Shown here piece by piece: positions 53,337 to 61,792 of a stretch of 64,000 nucleotides of DNA (position 1 is the stretch's first letter; every line of letters starts with the position of its first letter). The notes below the pieces were generated by a model, which was not told the origin of the DNA, searched no databases, and saw nothing but the letters and a program-made list of their open reading frames with translations. The stretch is taken from assembly GCF_021739485.1 (NCBI RefSeq), contig NZ_JAJFNK010000011.1, positions 62,001 through 126,000 on the forward strand. Direction: 5' to 3'. The DNA is from Alicyclobacillus tolerans. Lineage in GTDB: Bacteria; Bacillota; Bacilli; Alicyclobacillales; Alicyclobacillaceae. A program made the translations under genes and the position numbers.

Positions 53337-54116
53337 TTATTGTCCGGTGAACTTTGGCGGGCGTTTTTCGACAAACGCCTGAACCCCTTCTTTGTGGTCA
53401 GCACTGGATTGCGTCACGGTTTGCGACGTGCGCTCCATCTCCAGCACGGCGGCCAGGTCGGAGACTAAGGCCCGGTTGGCGATGGTTTTGATCATAGAAA
53501 CCGATCGCGTTGGGCCCGCTGCCAGCTTCTTGGCGTAATTCTTGGCCTCGTCCATCAGTTGATCCGCAGGGAACGTGCGGTTGACCATGCCCCATTGCAT
53601 CGCTTGCTCTGCTGTAAAGGGCTCGGCGTTAAAAAGAACCTCCTTGGCCCGGTACAGGCCAATCGTCCGCGGCAGGAAGAACAGACCGCCGCCGTCGGAA
53701 ATGAGCCCGATTTTCGAAAAACTCAACACAAACTTGCTGTCTTGCGCTGCGTAAATGATGTCTGACGCCAAGGCCAGGTTGACTCCGGCACCTGCTGCCC
53801 ACCCGTGCACTGCAGCGACAATGGGGACTTCCACTTTAGCCATCGCTAAAATGACTTCGTTAAAGTGTCCAATGTGGTCGTAGACCCTTGCAGGGGAAGG
53901 GACGCCCATGCTTTTGACATCGCCCCCTGCACTAAACGCCCGCCCGGCGCCCGTCAGCAAAATCGCGCGAATGTCAGGGCTCGATTTGGCCAGTTGAACC
54001 CCTTCCAGCAGCCCGTCCATCATGTCCGGACTAAACGCGTTCAGTGAATCTGGCCTGTTCAAGGTCAAGTGAAGTACATGGTCTTCGACATGAGACAAAA
54101 TGTCTTTGTGCTCCAT
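53337..54116 (-). CDS. Enoyl-CoA hydratase/isomerase family protein, PaaG-like
   Basis: The 259-residue crotonase-fold protein differs from the true hydratase at 43763. Both catalytic glutamates are absent: the first site reads GAGVNLALASDI (Asn113) and the second LSFSKIGLISDGGGLFFLPR, with Asp141 in the place used by PaaG, the isomerase of the phenylacetate pathway. A double-bond isomerase, or a ring-altering isomerase, is therefore more likely than a hydratase. The oxyanion segment FSAGGDVKSMG is intact. ATG 54114-54116 with GAGGAGGT upstream is the start. The 226-base spacer upstream holds a direct repeat and a hairpin. Confidence 0.9.
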   Translation of the reverse strand: MEHKDILSHVEDHVLHLTLNRPDSLNAFSPDMMDGLLEGVQLAKSSPDIRAILLTGAGRAFSAGGDVKSMGVPSPARVYDHIGHFNEVILAMAKVEVPIVAAVHGWAAGAGVNLALASDIIYAAQDSKFVLSFSKIGLISDGGGLFFLPRTIGLYRAKEVLFNAEPFTAEQAMQWGMVNRTFPADQLMDEAKNYAKKLAAGPTRSVSMIKTIANRALVSDLAAVLEMERTSQTVTQSSADHKEGVQAFVEKRPPKFTGQ

Positions 54117-54168
54117 CCGTTTTACCTCCTCAGTCCGCAAGTCAATTCGGTCTGCCTACTTTACACTA

Positions 54169-54210
54169 ACTGGAATTGCCAACTACAAGGGCCCACTGGA
54201 ATTGCCAACT
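54169..54210. repeat. 16-bp direct repeats upstream of the PaaG-like gene
   Basis: ACTGGAATTGCCAACT occurs at 54169-54184 and again at 54195-54210, separated by ten bases, without mismatch. It is 53 bases before the PaaG-like start. Confidence 0.75.
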
Positions 54211-54279
54211 TGAATGGTCGGCCGAACCACCTGGCTTAAAACACATCGCATGAAAACGGATACACAGACAAGGGAACGC

Positions 54280-54297
54280 ACCCGGTTTCAACCGGGT
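54280..54297. other. Perfect 8-bp stem-loop between the SDR and PaaG-like genes
   Basis: ACCCGGTT (54280-54287), two bases, and AACCGGGT (54290-54297) form a strong inverted repeat about 45 bases after the SDR stop. No T-run follows on the minus strand, so a terminator is doubtful; it may be a protein site or mRNA end structure. Confidence 0.55.
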
Positions 54298-54342
54298 CGC
54301 CCTGTCAATTCGATAGGTTGTCAACTCGCGGCGCCTGGAAAA

Positions 54343-55116
54343 TTACTTCGCCGTGGTTCCACCGTCAATGGCCAAAATCTGCCCCGTGACGAAGTCCGAA
54401 GCAGCGGAAGCAAAGTACAAAGCCGCCCCTTGCAGGTCGCGTTCGCCGCCTACCCGGCGCAGCGGAGTTCCCTTGGTAATGGCATCGCCGCCCCGTTCTA
54501 ACACCACTTTCGTCATCTTGGTGGGAAAGAATCCAGGTGCAATGGCATTCACATAAATGTTGTACCGGGCCCACTTGACCGCAAGGTCCTTGGTCATGGT
54601 CACAATGCCGCCCTTGCTTGCGTTGTACGCCACAGCGTCGAGCGCTTCCGGGTCCGAACCGCGCAGTCCCGCCACAGACGCAATGTTGACGATCTTCCCG
54701 CCGCCGTTGTCCTTCATGTGCCGTCCCACGGCTTGCGACATCAAAAACGTTCCGGTCAAGTTGGTCTGCACGACTTTCTGCCAGGCATCGTACGGCATGT
54801 CAAGCGCAGGAGCCCCCCAAGAAGCGCCGCTGTTGTTGACGAGGATGTCGATCTTTCCAAACCGGTCTAAAGCTTTGGCCACGGCGTCATTCACGGAGTC
54901 CGGGGTCGTGACGTCCAGCGCCAACGCCAAGGCTTCGCCCCCCGCCGCTTCAATGTCCCGTTGAACTTGTTCGCAGTTCTCCACTCTGCGGGAACAAAGC
55001 ACCACTTTTGCGCCGGCTTCGGAGTAGGCTTGGGCAATCTGCTGTCCTAAGCCGCGGCCACCGCCAGTGACCACCGCCACCTTTCCATCGAGCCGAAACA
55101 AGTCAAATACGTTCAC
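54343..55116 (-). CDS. SDR family oxidoreductase
   Basis: The 257-residue short-chain dehydrogenase has TGGGRGLGQQIA, NNSGASWGAPALDMPYDAWQ, NIASVAGLRG and the catalytic YNASKGG. It has an insertion around SDPEALDAVAYN typical of gluconate 5-dehydrogenase-like or 2-deoxygluconate dehydrogenase relatives, which also act in acyl and alcohol oxidation, so the substrate is uncertain. The frame reaches 55305. The ATG at 55120-55122 touches its GAGGTG, so GTG 55114-55116 six bases after it is preferred. The 317-base leader holds a promoter, a palindrome and 13-bp repeats. Confidence 0.88.
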   Translation of the reverse strand: MNVFDLFRLDGKVAVVTGGGRGLGQQIAQAYSEAGAKVVLCSRRVENCEQVQRDIEAAGGEALALALDVTTPDSVNDAVAKALDRFGKIDILVNNSGASWGAPALDMPYDAWQKVVQTNLTGTFLMSQAVGRHMKDNGGGKIVNIASVAGLRGSDPEALDAVAYNASKGGIVTMTKDLAVKWARYNIYVNAIAPGFFPTKMTKVVLERGGDAITKGTPLRRVGGERDLQGAALYFASAASDFVTGQILAIDGGTTAK

Positions 55117-55276
55117 AGTCATCACCTCGTGATTTGGGGGTTTACGATAAGTCGTTCCGTGCCGTCTTTGGATTTTGCGTCCATGCTTGGGCGCAAAAGG
55201 GATGAAGGCGGGTTTCATGCGGAAGTCGCAGAGCTGTGGAGACCACAACGGCTCGTGCGCACCCCCGGTCGAAAAC

Positions 55277-55315
55277 CACTCTTCAAAACCACTCTTCAAA
55301 ACCACTCTTCAAAAC
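55277..55315. repeat. Three tandem 13-bp repeats in the SDR leader
   Basis: CACTCTTCAAAAC occurs at 55277-55289, 55290-55302 and 55303-55315, followed by a partial fourth copy. The repeats lie between the promoter at 55375-55404 and the SDR start and are not a multiple of three bases. Confidence 0.85.
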
Positions 55316-55333
55316 CACTTTTGATCCATTCCG

Positions 55334-55347
55334 TTTCAGATCTGAAA
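55334..55347. promoter_or_regulatory. 14-bp perfect palindrome in the SDR leader (candidate operator)
   Basis: TTTCAGATCTGAAA is a perfect palindrome about 28 bases downstream of the -10 box of the SDR promoter, a usual place for a repressor site. It matches no regulator I know. Confidence 0.45.
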
Positions 55348-55374
55348 TCCAGTTACAGATGTATTATGAAATTA

Positions 55375-55404
55375 ACAATAACCTTGCGCCGAAAGCGCTG
55401 TCAA
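55375..55404 (-). promoter_or_regulatory. Sigma-A type promoter before the SDR gene
   Basis: On the minus strand TTGACA (55399-55404), an 18-base spacer and TATTGT (55375-55380) follow the stop of the acyl-CoA ligase gene. The spacer itself holds GCGC-TTTCG-GCGC, an inverted repeat. Confidence 0.6.
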
Positions 55405-55433
55405 TAGTTTTGGATGAAAATTCAAAACCTTCC

Positions 55434-57119
55434 TCAACTCTTGCGTAATTCTCTGCGCAAGAACTTTCCGGTAGCTGTCTTTGGAATTTCTGGGAGAAAC
55501 TCTACGGCCCGGGGATACTTGTACGCGGCCAGTTGACCCTTGCAGAACTCAATGATGTCCCCTTCTGCGACGCGATCGACAAAATCCGGCTTCAGGGCCA
55601 CAAACGCCTTGACCGTCTCGCCGCGATACGCGTCGGGCACACCCACTACAGCCGCCTCACGGACCGCAGGGTGCAGGTACAAAACGTCTTCCACCTCGCG
55701 CGGCCACACCTTAAATCCGGACGCGTTGATCATGTCCTTTTTGCGGTCGACGACGTACACATACCCTTCCTCGTCCATGATAACGACGTCACCGGTCAAG
55801 AAAAACCCGTCGGAAAAAGCTGCCGCAGTGGCCTCCGGGCGATTGTGGTACCCTGTAAAGACCATTGGGCCGCGTACCGCAAGTTCACCCGCCTGCCCTG
55901 GCTGCACCAATTGCGACGGGTCTTCCAAATCGACGACCTTGACCTCGCAATTGGGGATCGGGATGCCCACCGACAGCGCTCCGCTGCCGGAGTCAACCGG
56001 CGCCTTCGTATGGAGCGGCACGGCCATGATGGGAGAATTGGTCTCCGTCAACCCGTAAATGTTGTGGATGTACACTCCAAAACAGTCCTCAAACTGCCGC
56101 GTCAATTCCGGGGCAATCGGAGCGCCGCCGCTGTAGCACTTGGACATCGAGGCAAAATCCGATGGCTGCTTCGTTTCTTCATTGAGTAACGCGATGTACG
56201 CTGTAATCGCGGCCACGGTCATGGTCGGGTGCCAACGGCGCATCCATCGCAGTACTTCCTGGCTGTGAAACCGGTGCATCAACACGAGAGGAATCCCTGT
56301 CGCCGCTGCAACCGCGGTGTGACCGACAATGCCGGTGATGTGAAAGAGCGGCGCCAATCCAAGGACCTTATCCGATCGCGTCAGCTTCATCCACGTGCGG
56401 TACACCTGCGCATTGAACGCGATGTTAGCATGAGAATTCATGGCCCCTTTCGGCAGCCCTGTGGTTCCGGAGGTATACACGAGGTACGCAATGTCCGCTG
56501 GCGTCACTGCCGCGCGGTGCCTTTCATTCTCAGCCTCGTCTACAGCTATGGCTGACAAGGTTTGAATCAGGTCCCGGGTTTCTTCAAAGTCGAGCCGTTC
56601 GCTGTGCTCAAGAACCGGAGAAGTGTTTTTCCCTTCCGGCAAAAAGTCAAGTTCGCTGGTGGTAAACACGTACTGCACGCCTGTGTTTGGAACTGCGGCC
56701 TGCGCCTGATCGCGATACAGGGATTCCAGTGCCACCAGGACCTTGGCCGACGAGTCGTTTAAATGGTACTCCAGTTCTTTCCGTTTGAGCATCGGGTTCA
56801 GTGGCAGCACCACGGCTCCGCGTTTCCACGCCCCGTACTGCGCAATCAAGAACTGCGGGTTGTTTTGCATGTACAGAGCCACGACATCGCCTTTTCCAAT
56901 GTCGAGTTTGGCCAGTGCGGCGGCAAACTGCCGCGCGAACTGGTCCAGTTCGCCGTAGGTGATCGTTTGCTCAAAATAGTGAACGGCGGGAGCGTCAGCA
57001 TGGGCGGCGACGCTGTCTTCAAAGATATCGATCATGCTTTTGGACGGTAGTGGCATAATGTGTGGCACGAACGAAGAATAATGTTTCAACCACGGCGCTG
57101 CCGGGAGCATCGATTCCAT
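55434..57119 (-). CDS. Long-chain fatty acid-CoA ligase type enzyme
   Basis: The 561-residue ANL enzyme has the P-loop IAYLVYTSGTTGLPKGAMNSHANI, the region IYGLTETNSPIMAVPL, the FFLTGDVVIMDEEGYVYVVDRKKDMINASGFKVWPREVE hinge and the PKTATGKFLRREL end with the catalytic Lys. The longer frame starts at 57215; ATG 57117-57119 with AAAGGAG nine bases upstream is preferred over the ATG that touches the preceding stop. Together with the racemase gene upstream (20 bases) it belongs to the branched-chain module. Substrate length is unknown. Confidence 0.93.
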   Translation of the reverse strand: MESMLPAAPWLKHYSSFVPHIMPLPSKSMIDIFEDSVAAHADAPAVHYFEQTITYGELDQFARQFAAALAKLDIGKGDVVALYMQNNPQFLIAQYGAWKRGAVVLPLNPMLKRKELEYHLNDSSAKVLVALESLYRDQAQAAVPNTGVQYVFTTSELDFLPEGKNTSPVLEHSERLDFEETRDLIQTLSAIAVDEAENERHRAAVTPADIAYLVYTSGTTGLPKGAMNSHANIAFNAQVYRTWMKLTRSDKVLGLAPLFHITGIVGHTAVAAATGIPLVLMHRFHSQEVLRWMRRWHPTMTVAAITAYIALLNEETKQPSDFASMSKCYSGGAPIAPELTRQFEDCFGVYIHNIYGLTETNSPIMAVPLHTKAPVDSGSGALSVGIPIPNCEVKVVDLEDPSQLVQPGQAGELAVRGPMVFTGYHNRPEATAAAFSDGFFLTGDVVIMDEEGYVYVVDRKKDMINASGFKVWPREVEDVLYLHPAVREAAVVGVPDAYRGETVKAFVALKPDFVDRVAEGDIIEFCKGQLAAYKYPRAVEFLPEIPKTATGKFLRRELRKS

Positions 57120-57139
57120 CCATGACCTCTCCTTTAACA

Positions 57140-58276
57140 TCACTTGACGCTGTTTTCGTCCTTTGTCAGGCGGTTGTCCCCCAAACCGGGCGGGTCCGTC
57201 ACCGCCGCGGTCCACCCAGGGCTGGCTCCTCCGGCGTGCGTGAATACCTCAAGCAAGTCTCCATAACGCGTGTTGACCTGTGCCGCAAGGCGCTTTTCTC
57301 CGACGTATCGGCTCGCCATGGCTTCGGAGACGCGCAGCACCGGTTGCAAACAACAGTCGGCTTTCGAGGCGAATTCGCTCCATTCGTCCAAGCTGCGCTG
57401 CGCAAACAATTCCTCTACCTGGCGGTAAACCGGATTGTCTGCCGAAGCGGGGGTGTATTGATGAGCTAGCCAATCCGGGCGGTCGAGGGCGTCGCAGAAG
57501 TTTTTCCAAAACTTTGGTTCCAGTGCACCGAGGCTTACCATGCGGCCATCAGACGTTTCGTACAAGTTGTAACAAACCCTTGTCCCGGTCAGGTCTACGG
57601 GCCCGTGCTCGTCCCCGAAGGCCCGCTGCATCAGAGCGTGATTCGTCAGCATTCCGACGAGTGCGTCGGTCATGGCCACGTCGAGGTATGCGCCTCGTCC
57701 CGTTTGGCTGCGCTGGACCAATGCCGCCAAAATCGCCTCAGATGCGGCAATGCCGCCAATCAGGTCCGCAAACTGCATGCTCGGCAATACGGGCCGTCCA
57801 CTTGGATCGCGCACTTGGTCTAACATGCCGCTTAGAGCCATGTAGTTGATGTCGTGTCCACCGAATTCCACCAAGGGGCCGCTTTGGCCAAACCCCGTCA
57901 ACGAACAGTACACCACACCGGGATTGACGGCTTTGACCGCCTCATACCCGATGCCGAGGCGTTCAGCCACCCTGGGGCGAAACCCTTCAATGACGACATC
58001 GGCCTGTGTCATCAGCTCCAGAGCGGCTGCTTTTCCGGTCTCCGTCTTTAAATCCAACGCTACACTTTGCTTGCTGCGGTTGTTCGCCAAAAACACGACT
58101 CCCGTCCCGCCTAGCTGCTGGCTCATATAACGGGCCGGATCACCGCCGTCCGCCGCTTCGATCTTGATGACGGTCGCGCCCATATCCGCCAGACGCAGCG
58201 TTGCGTACGGTCCAGGCAGCAGGCGCGTCAGGTCCACGACGCGAATTCCTTCGAGAAGCACTCGCTCCACCCCCAA
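57140..58276 (-). CDS. Alpha-methylacyl-CoA racemase (CaiB/BaiF family)
   Basis: The 378-residue protein is a class III CoA-transferase fold member. It carries the racemase triad at the same spacing as the mycobacterial enzyme (His126, Asp156, Glu241): His141 in GGHDINYMALSG, Asp171 in MQFADLIGG and Glu253 in GALEPKFWKNF. I therefore call it a racemase rather than a CoA transferase. It inverts the 2-methyl centre so that acyl-CoA dehydrogenase can act on 2-methyl-branched chains. The start at 58274-58276 is a TTG; GTG at 58268-58270 or 58259-58261 are possible as ribosome sites are weak. It is 20 bases after an acyl-CoA dehydrogenase gene and in the same operon. Confidence 0.9.
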   Translation of the reverse strand: MGVERVLLEGIRVVDLTRLLPGPYATLRLADMGATVIKIEAADGGDPARYMSQQLGGTGVVFLANNRSKQSVALDLKTETGKAAALELMTQADVVIEGFRPRVAERLGIGYEAVKAVNPGVVYCSLTGFGQSGPLVEFGGHDINYMALSGMLDQVRDPSGRPVLPSMQFADLIGGIAASEAILAALVQRSQTGRGAYLDVAMTDALVGMLTNHALMQRAFGDEHGPVDLTGTRVCYNLYETSDGRMVSLGALEPKFWKNFCDALDRPDWLAHQYTPASADNPVYRQVEELFAQRSLDEWSEFASKADCCLQPVLRVSEAMASRYVGEKRLAAQVNTRYGDLLEVFTHAGGASPGWTAAVTDPPGLGDNRLTKDENSVK

Positions 58277-58296
58277 TTCGTCAGGTCAAGGCCGCG

Positions 58297-59436
58297 TCAC
58301 AACACGCTCTTCGCAATAATGGTCTTCATGATCTCGTTGGTTCCGGCGTAGATGGACATGACGGCAACGTCCCGATAGCGGCGGGCAATCTCGTACTCTT
58401 CCATGTAACCGTACCCGCCGTGCAGCTGCAGGCATTCGCCAATGACCGTTTTGGCCATATCCGTCGACCACCACTTGGCCATCGAAACCTGAGTGACGAT
58501 GTCTTCCCCAGCAATGTGCCGAGCAATCAACTGATCGAGAAACGTTCGCCCAATCTCTGCCATGGTCGCCAGTTCGGCAATCTTAAAGCGCGTGTTTTGA
58601 AAACGGCTGATGGGTTGTCCAAACGCTTTGCGCGTCTTCACGTACTCCTTCGTCAGTTCGAGCGATCGCTCTGCCGTCACTTGGGCCGAAATAGCGACCA
58701 TCAAGCGCTCTTGTTGCAGCTTTTCCGTCAAGTACCGAAAACCGGCGCCTTGTTCCCCCAGCAGATTGGAAGCGTCGACGCGGCAATTGTCAAAGAACAA
58801 CTCTGCGGTGTCTGAACTGTGCTGTCCGACTTTTTCGAGTTTTCGGCCGCGCGAAAATCCTAAAGAGTCCGCTTCGACAAAGACCAGGCTCATCCCTTGG
58901 TGCGGCGGGTTTGCGTTGGGGTCGGTCTTACACACTACCAAAATGAGGTCGGCTTGATAGCCGTTGGTAATAAACGTCTTTTGGCCATTGATGATGTAGC
59001 TGTCCCCATCGCGCACTGCCGTCGTACGAATCCCTGCCAAATCCGACCCGGCTCCCGGTTCCGTCATAGCAATCGCCGTGATGACTTCTCCTGTGACACA
59101 GCGAGGCAGCCACTTTTGCTTTTGTTCTTGGCTCCCGTACGAGAGTAAATAGGGAATCACAATGTCGCTGTGCAAACCGATGCCCGTCATCCCGGAGCCA
59201 ATGCGCTCGAGTTCCTCGTTGATGACAGCCGAGTATGAAAAGTCGACACCTGCTCCGCCGTATTGTTCCGGCACACTCGGACAGAGGTAGCCCTGGCTGC
59301 CCATCTTGAGCCAAAACTCGCGCGGGATGAGTTTTTCTCTCTCCCACTGCTCAAAGCGCGGGGCAGCCTCATTCTCTAAAAACCTGCGCAAGGCGCGCCG
59401 GAAAATCTCGTGTTCTTCCGTCAGATATGCGTGCAA
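58297..59436 (-). CDS. Acyl-CoA dehydrogenase, LCAD/isovaleryl type
   Basis: The 379-residue flavoprotein starts MHAYLTEEHEIFRRALRRFLENEAAP. Instead of a Glu at the MCAD position it has Ala (SIYAGTNEIMK), and it keeps a Glu in helix G (EKLQQERLMVAISAQ), the arrangement of long-chain and isovaleryl-CoA dehydrogenases, which tolerate branched chains. Signatures TAIAMTEPGAGSDLAGIR and QLHGGYGYMEEYEIARRYRD are present. TTG 59434-59436 has GAGGGGGC upstream. Its place beside a methylacyl racemase supports branched acyl-CoA as substrate. Confidence 0.93.
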   Translation of the reverse strand: MHAYLTEEHEIFRRALRRFLENEAAPRFEQWEREKLIPREFWLKMGSQGYLCPSVPEQYGGAGVDFSYSAVINEELERIGSGMTGIGLHSDIVIPYLLSYGSQEQKQKWLPRCVTGEVITAIAMTEPGAGSDLAGIRTTAVRDGDSYIINGQKTFITNGYQADLILVVCKTDPNANPPHQGMSLVFVEADSLGFSRGRKLEKVGQHSSDTAELFFDNCRVDASNLLGEQGAGFRYLTEKLQQERLMVAISAQVTAERSLELTKEYVKTRKAFGQPISRFQNTRFKIAELATMAEIGRTFLDQLIARHIAGEDIVTQVSMAKWWSTDMAKTVIGECLQLHGGYGYMEEYEIARRYRDVAVMSIYAGTNEIMKTIIAKSVL

Positions 59437-59591
59437 ATGTCATGCCCCCTCAGTGGTGCAACTGCTCTAACGATGTCCCAACTGAACAAACGCGTACCAA
59501 CTGCTCAAACTGCCTATACGTCGTGAAAGTGCGGCCGCAGCAACGGCGCCGGCCGGTCTTACGACCAGCCGAGCCGGAAGTTCCATGGAAG

Positions 59592-60353
59592 TCAGCGAGG
59601 CGCCATCCGGAGGGCTCCATCGAGGCGAATCACTTCTCCGTTGAGCATCGGATTTTCAACGATGTGCCTGGCGAGCAGCGCGTATTCATCCGGGCTACCG
59701 AGGCGTGACGGAAACGGTACTTGTTTGCCTAGGGACTGCCGGATCTCCTCAGACAGTGTTCCGAGCAACGGGGTGTCGAAAATACCGGGTGCAATGGTGT
59801 TCACTCGAATTCCGTACGTGGACAGGTCGCGGGCAATCGGCAGGGTCATTCCGACAATGCCGCCCTTGGAGGCAGAGTAAGCCGCTTGCCCGATTTGGCC
59901 GTCGAATGCGGCAATCGAGGCGGTGTTGATCACGACTCCGCGCTCGCCGTCTTGGTTCGGCTCCACTTTGGCAATTTCGGCAGCCGCCAACCTGATCACG
60001 TTGAACGTCCCAATCAAGTTGACCTGAATGACCTTGGTGAACGCCCCCAAATCGTGCGGCCCCTGCTTGCTCAAAACCTTCGAACCGATTCCGATGCCCG
60101 CACAGTTTACCGCACCGTGAAGGCCTCCGTACGTGTCCGCCGCGGTTTGGACAGCCGCTTGTACAGCGTTTTCATCCGTCACGTCCGCCCGGACAAAGGT
60201 GCCGTCAATTTCGTCCGCGAGCGACCGCCCGGCCTCCTCGTTGACGTCGAGGACAACCACTTTCGCGCCGGACTTGGCAAACAGACGCGCAGTGGCGCCG
60301 CCAAGTCCAGACCCTCCCCCGCTAATCAAAAACACCTTGTTTTGAATATCCAT
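59592..60353 (-). CDS. HSD10-like 3-hydroxyacyl-CoA dehydrogenase (SDR family)
   Basis: The 253-residue protein is an SDR with [12 protein letters not shown], the NAD-type Asp in [18 protein letters not shown], and the longer DxD loop after strand 4 typical of HSD17B10. It has [20 protein letters not shown] as catalytic motif and the end [21 protein letters not shown], a motif of the type II 3-hydroxyacyl-CoA dehydrogenases that oxidise 2-methyl-3-hydroxybutyryl-CoA. ATG 60351-60353 has GGAGA upstream. It lies between the thiolase and the acyl-CoA dehydrogenase in the branched-chain module. Confidence 0.92.
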   Translation of the reverse strand: MDIQNKVFLISGGGSGLGGATARLFAKSGAKVVVLDVNEEAGRSLADEIDGTFVRADVTDENAVQAAVQTAADTYGGLHGAVNCAGIGIGSKVLSKQGPHDLGAFTKVIQVNLIGTFNVIRLAAAEIAKVEPNQDGERGVVINTASIAAFDGQIGQAAYSASKGGIVGMTLPIARDLSTYGIRVNTIAPGIFDTPLLGTLSEEIRQSLGKQVPFPSRLGSPDEYALLARHIVENPMLNGEVIRLDGALRMAPR

Positions 60354-60472
60354 ATCTGCATCTCCTTTTGCATCGTTTTCGTCACAGCGCCAGGCTCTCC
60401 CGTGCGCCAGATATATGCTGCACGGGCGCTCCTTTGCTCCCGTCGACGAGGTGGGCCAGGCGAAAGGGAGTT

Positions 60473-61645
60473 TTAGTCAAGTCGTTCGATAATGGTGGAG
60501 TTGGCCATGCCGCCGCCTTCACAAATGGCAATTAATCCGTAGCGCTTGTTTTGCTGTTCCAGTGCATTGAGCAGTGTGGCACCAATGCGCGTGCCGGTCG
60601 CCCCCAGCGGGTGTCCAAGCGCAATGGCACCGCCTTTGGTGTTGACCTTATCCCAGGAAGCGCCGATTTCCTTTTGCCAAGCCAGCACGACGGGTGCAAA
60701 CGCTTCGTTGACTTCAAACAAGTCGATGTCATCGGCGCTCATTCCAGCGCGCTGCAGTGCCTTTTTCGTCGCCGGGATGGGCCCTGTCAGCATCGTTACG
60801 GGATCCACGCCGACCACCGAAAAAGACACGAACCGGGCGCGCGGTTTCAAGCCCAGCTTTTTGGCCATTTCCATAGACATGATGAGCATGGCGCTGGCTC
60901 CGTCGGAAATTTGACTGGAGTTGCCGGCCGTAATCAGGTCCAGTCCTGGGAATGCAGGCTGCAAAGACCCAATCTTCTCCAGACTGGTATCGGGACGGAT
61001 GCCTTCGTCTTCGCGAAACAGGACCGTGTCACCGCTTTCATTTTGGACCGGAACGGGGACAATCTCGCTTTCGAAAAGCCCTTGTTCGCGGGCCTTGGTC
61101 GCAAGCTGATGACTGCGGTGGCTGTAGCGGTCGAGGTCTTCCCGGCTAAACCCCCAACGTTTGGCAATCATCTCCGCACCGACCGCTTGGTTGAACCAAC
61201 CCGTCTGTAATTCATAGCGGTTGTTTAAATCCTGCGTCAGTGGCGCTCCACCGGCTCCTGTTACCGTACTGCCCATCGGCACGCGCGTCATCGATTCGAC
61301 GCCGCCGGCGATGACGATGTCGTAGGACCCGGACATCACGCCTTGGGCCGCAAAGTGAATGGCCTGGAGGCTGGAACCGCATTGACGGTCAATCGTCGTG
61401 GCTGGAACGGATTCCGGCAAGCCCGCTGACAACCAGGCGTTGCGTCCAATGTTGAGTGATTGTTCATTGACCTGATCGACACAGCCAATGATGACGTCAT
61501 CGACAAGTTCTGGATCCAAAGAGTTTCTCTCTACCACATTTTTTAAAAGATGCGCCAGCAAATCGACCGGATGCGTATTTTTTAATGTCCCCCTGCGTCG
61601 ACCGACCGGCGTGCGCACTGCATCCACAATGACAGCTTCAAACAT
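60473..61645 (-). CDS. Acetyl-CoA C-acyltransferase (thiolase)
   Basis: The 390-residue thiolase has nucleophile Cys89 in [29 protein letters not shown] and the C-terminal [11 protein letters not shown] with the second Cys. It cleaves 3-oxoacyl-CoA to acetyl-CoA (or propionyl-CoA for 2-methyl substrates) and a shorter acyl-CoA. It is the first gene of the array; ATG 61643-61645 has AAGGAGGCGG upstream. A promoter with a downstream palindrome lies at 61735-61792. It is different from the second thiolase at 39433 in active-site surroundings. Confidence 0.95.
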   Translation of the reverse strand: MFEAVIVDAVRTPVGRRRGTLKNTHPVDLLAHLLKNVVERNSLDPELVDDVIIGCVDQVNEQSLNIGRNAWLSAGLPESVPATTIDRQCGSSLQAIHFAAQGVMSGSYDIVIAGGVESMTRVPMGSTVTGAGGAPLTQDLNNRYELQTGWFNQAVGAEMIAKRWGFSREDLDRYSHRSHQLATKAREQGLFESEIVPVPVQNESGDTVLFREDEGIRPDTSLEKIGSLQPAFPGLDLITAGNSSQISDGASAMLIMSMEMAKKLGLKPRARFVSFSVVGVDPVTMLTGPIPATKKALQRAGMSADDIDLFEVNEAFAPVVLAWQKEIGASWDKVNTKGGAIALGHPLGATGTRIGATLLNALEQQNKRYGLIAICEGGGMANSTIIERLD

Positions 61646-61734
61646 TTGTCCGCCTCCTTAGAAAGTTGCGCGATAACATTGGGTAACTGCACCAAATATC
61701 CGCAAAACACTCCCTTTAAATTCCACATTTCCTT

Positions 61735-61758
61735 TTAATCAGAGAATTTTTTGATTAA
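61735..61758. promoter_or_regulatory. Inverted repeat TTAATCA-N10-TGATTAA (candidate operator)
   Basis: TTAATCA (61735-61741) and TGATTAA (61752-61758) are separated by ten bases. The element begins six bases after the -10 box of the thiolase promoter and would cover the transcription start, as repressor sites do. It does not match the Bacillus FadR or FapR boxes. Confidence 0.5.
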
Positions 61759-61763
61759 TTCAC

Positions 61764-61792
61764 ATTATATTATTATTGAGTGAGTCGCGAAA
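61764..61792 (-). promoter_or_regulatory. Promoter of the thiolase-first operon
   Basis: On the minus strand TATAAT (61764-61769) is a perfect -10 box; TTTCGC (61787-61792) at 17 bases is a weak -35 box. Confidence 0.5.

Noticed and set aside
52066..53382. 438-codon plus-strand frame opposite the acyl-CoA dehydrogenase at 52039
   Set aside because: It is a mirror of an obvious gene and lacks any start signal.
53337..54116. Annotation of this crotonase as a normal enoyl-CoA hydratase
   Set aside because: Both catalytic glutamates are replaced and the motif is that of PaaG-like isomerases.
55277..55315. CRISPR-like array
   Set aside because: The 13-bp units are contiguous, too short, and have no spacers or cas genes nearby.
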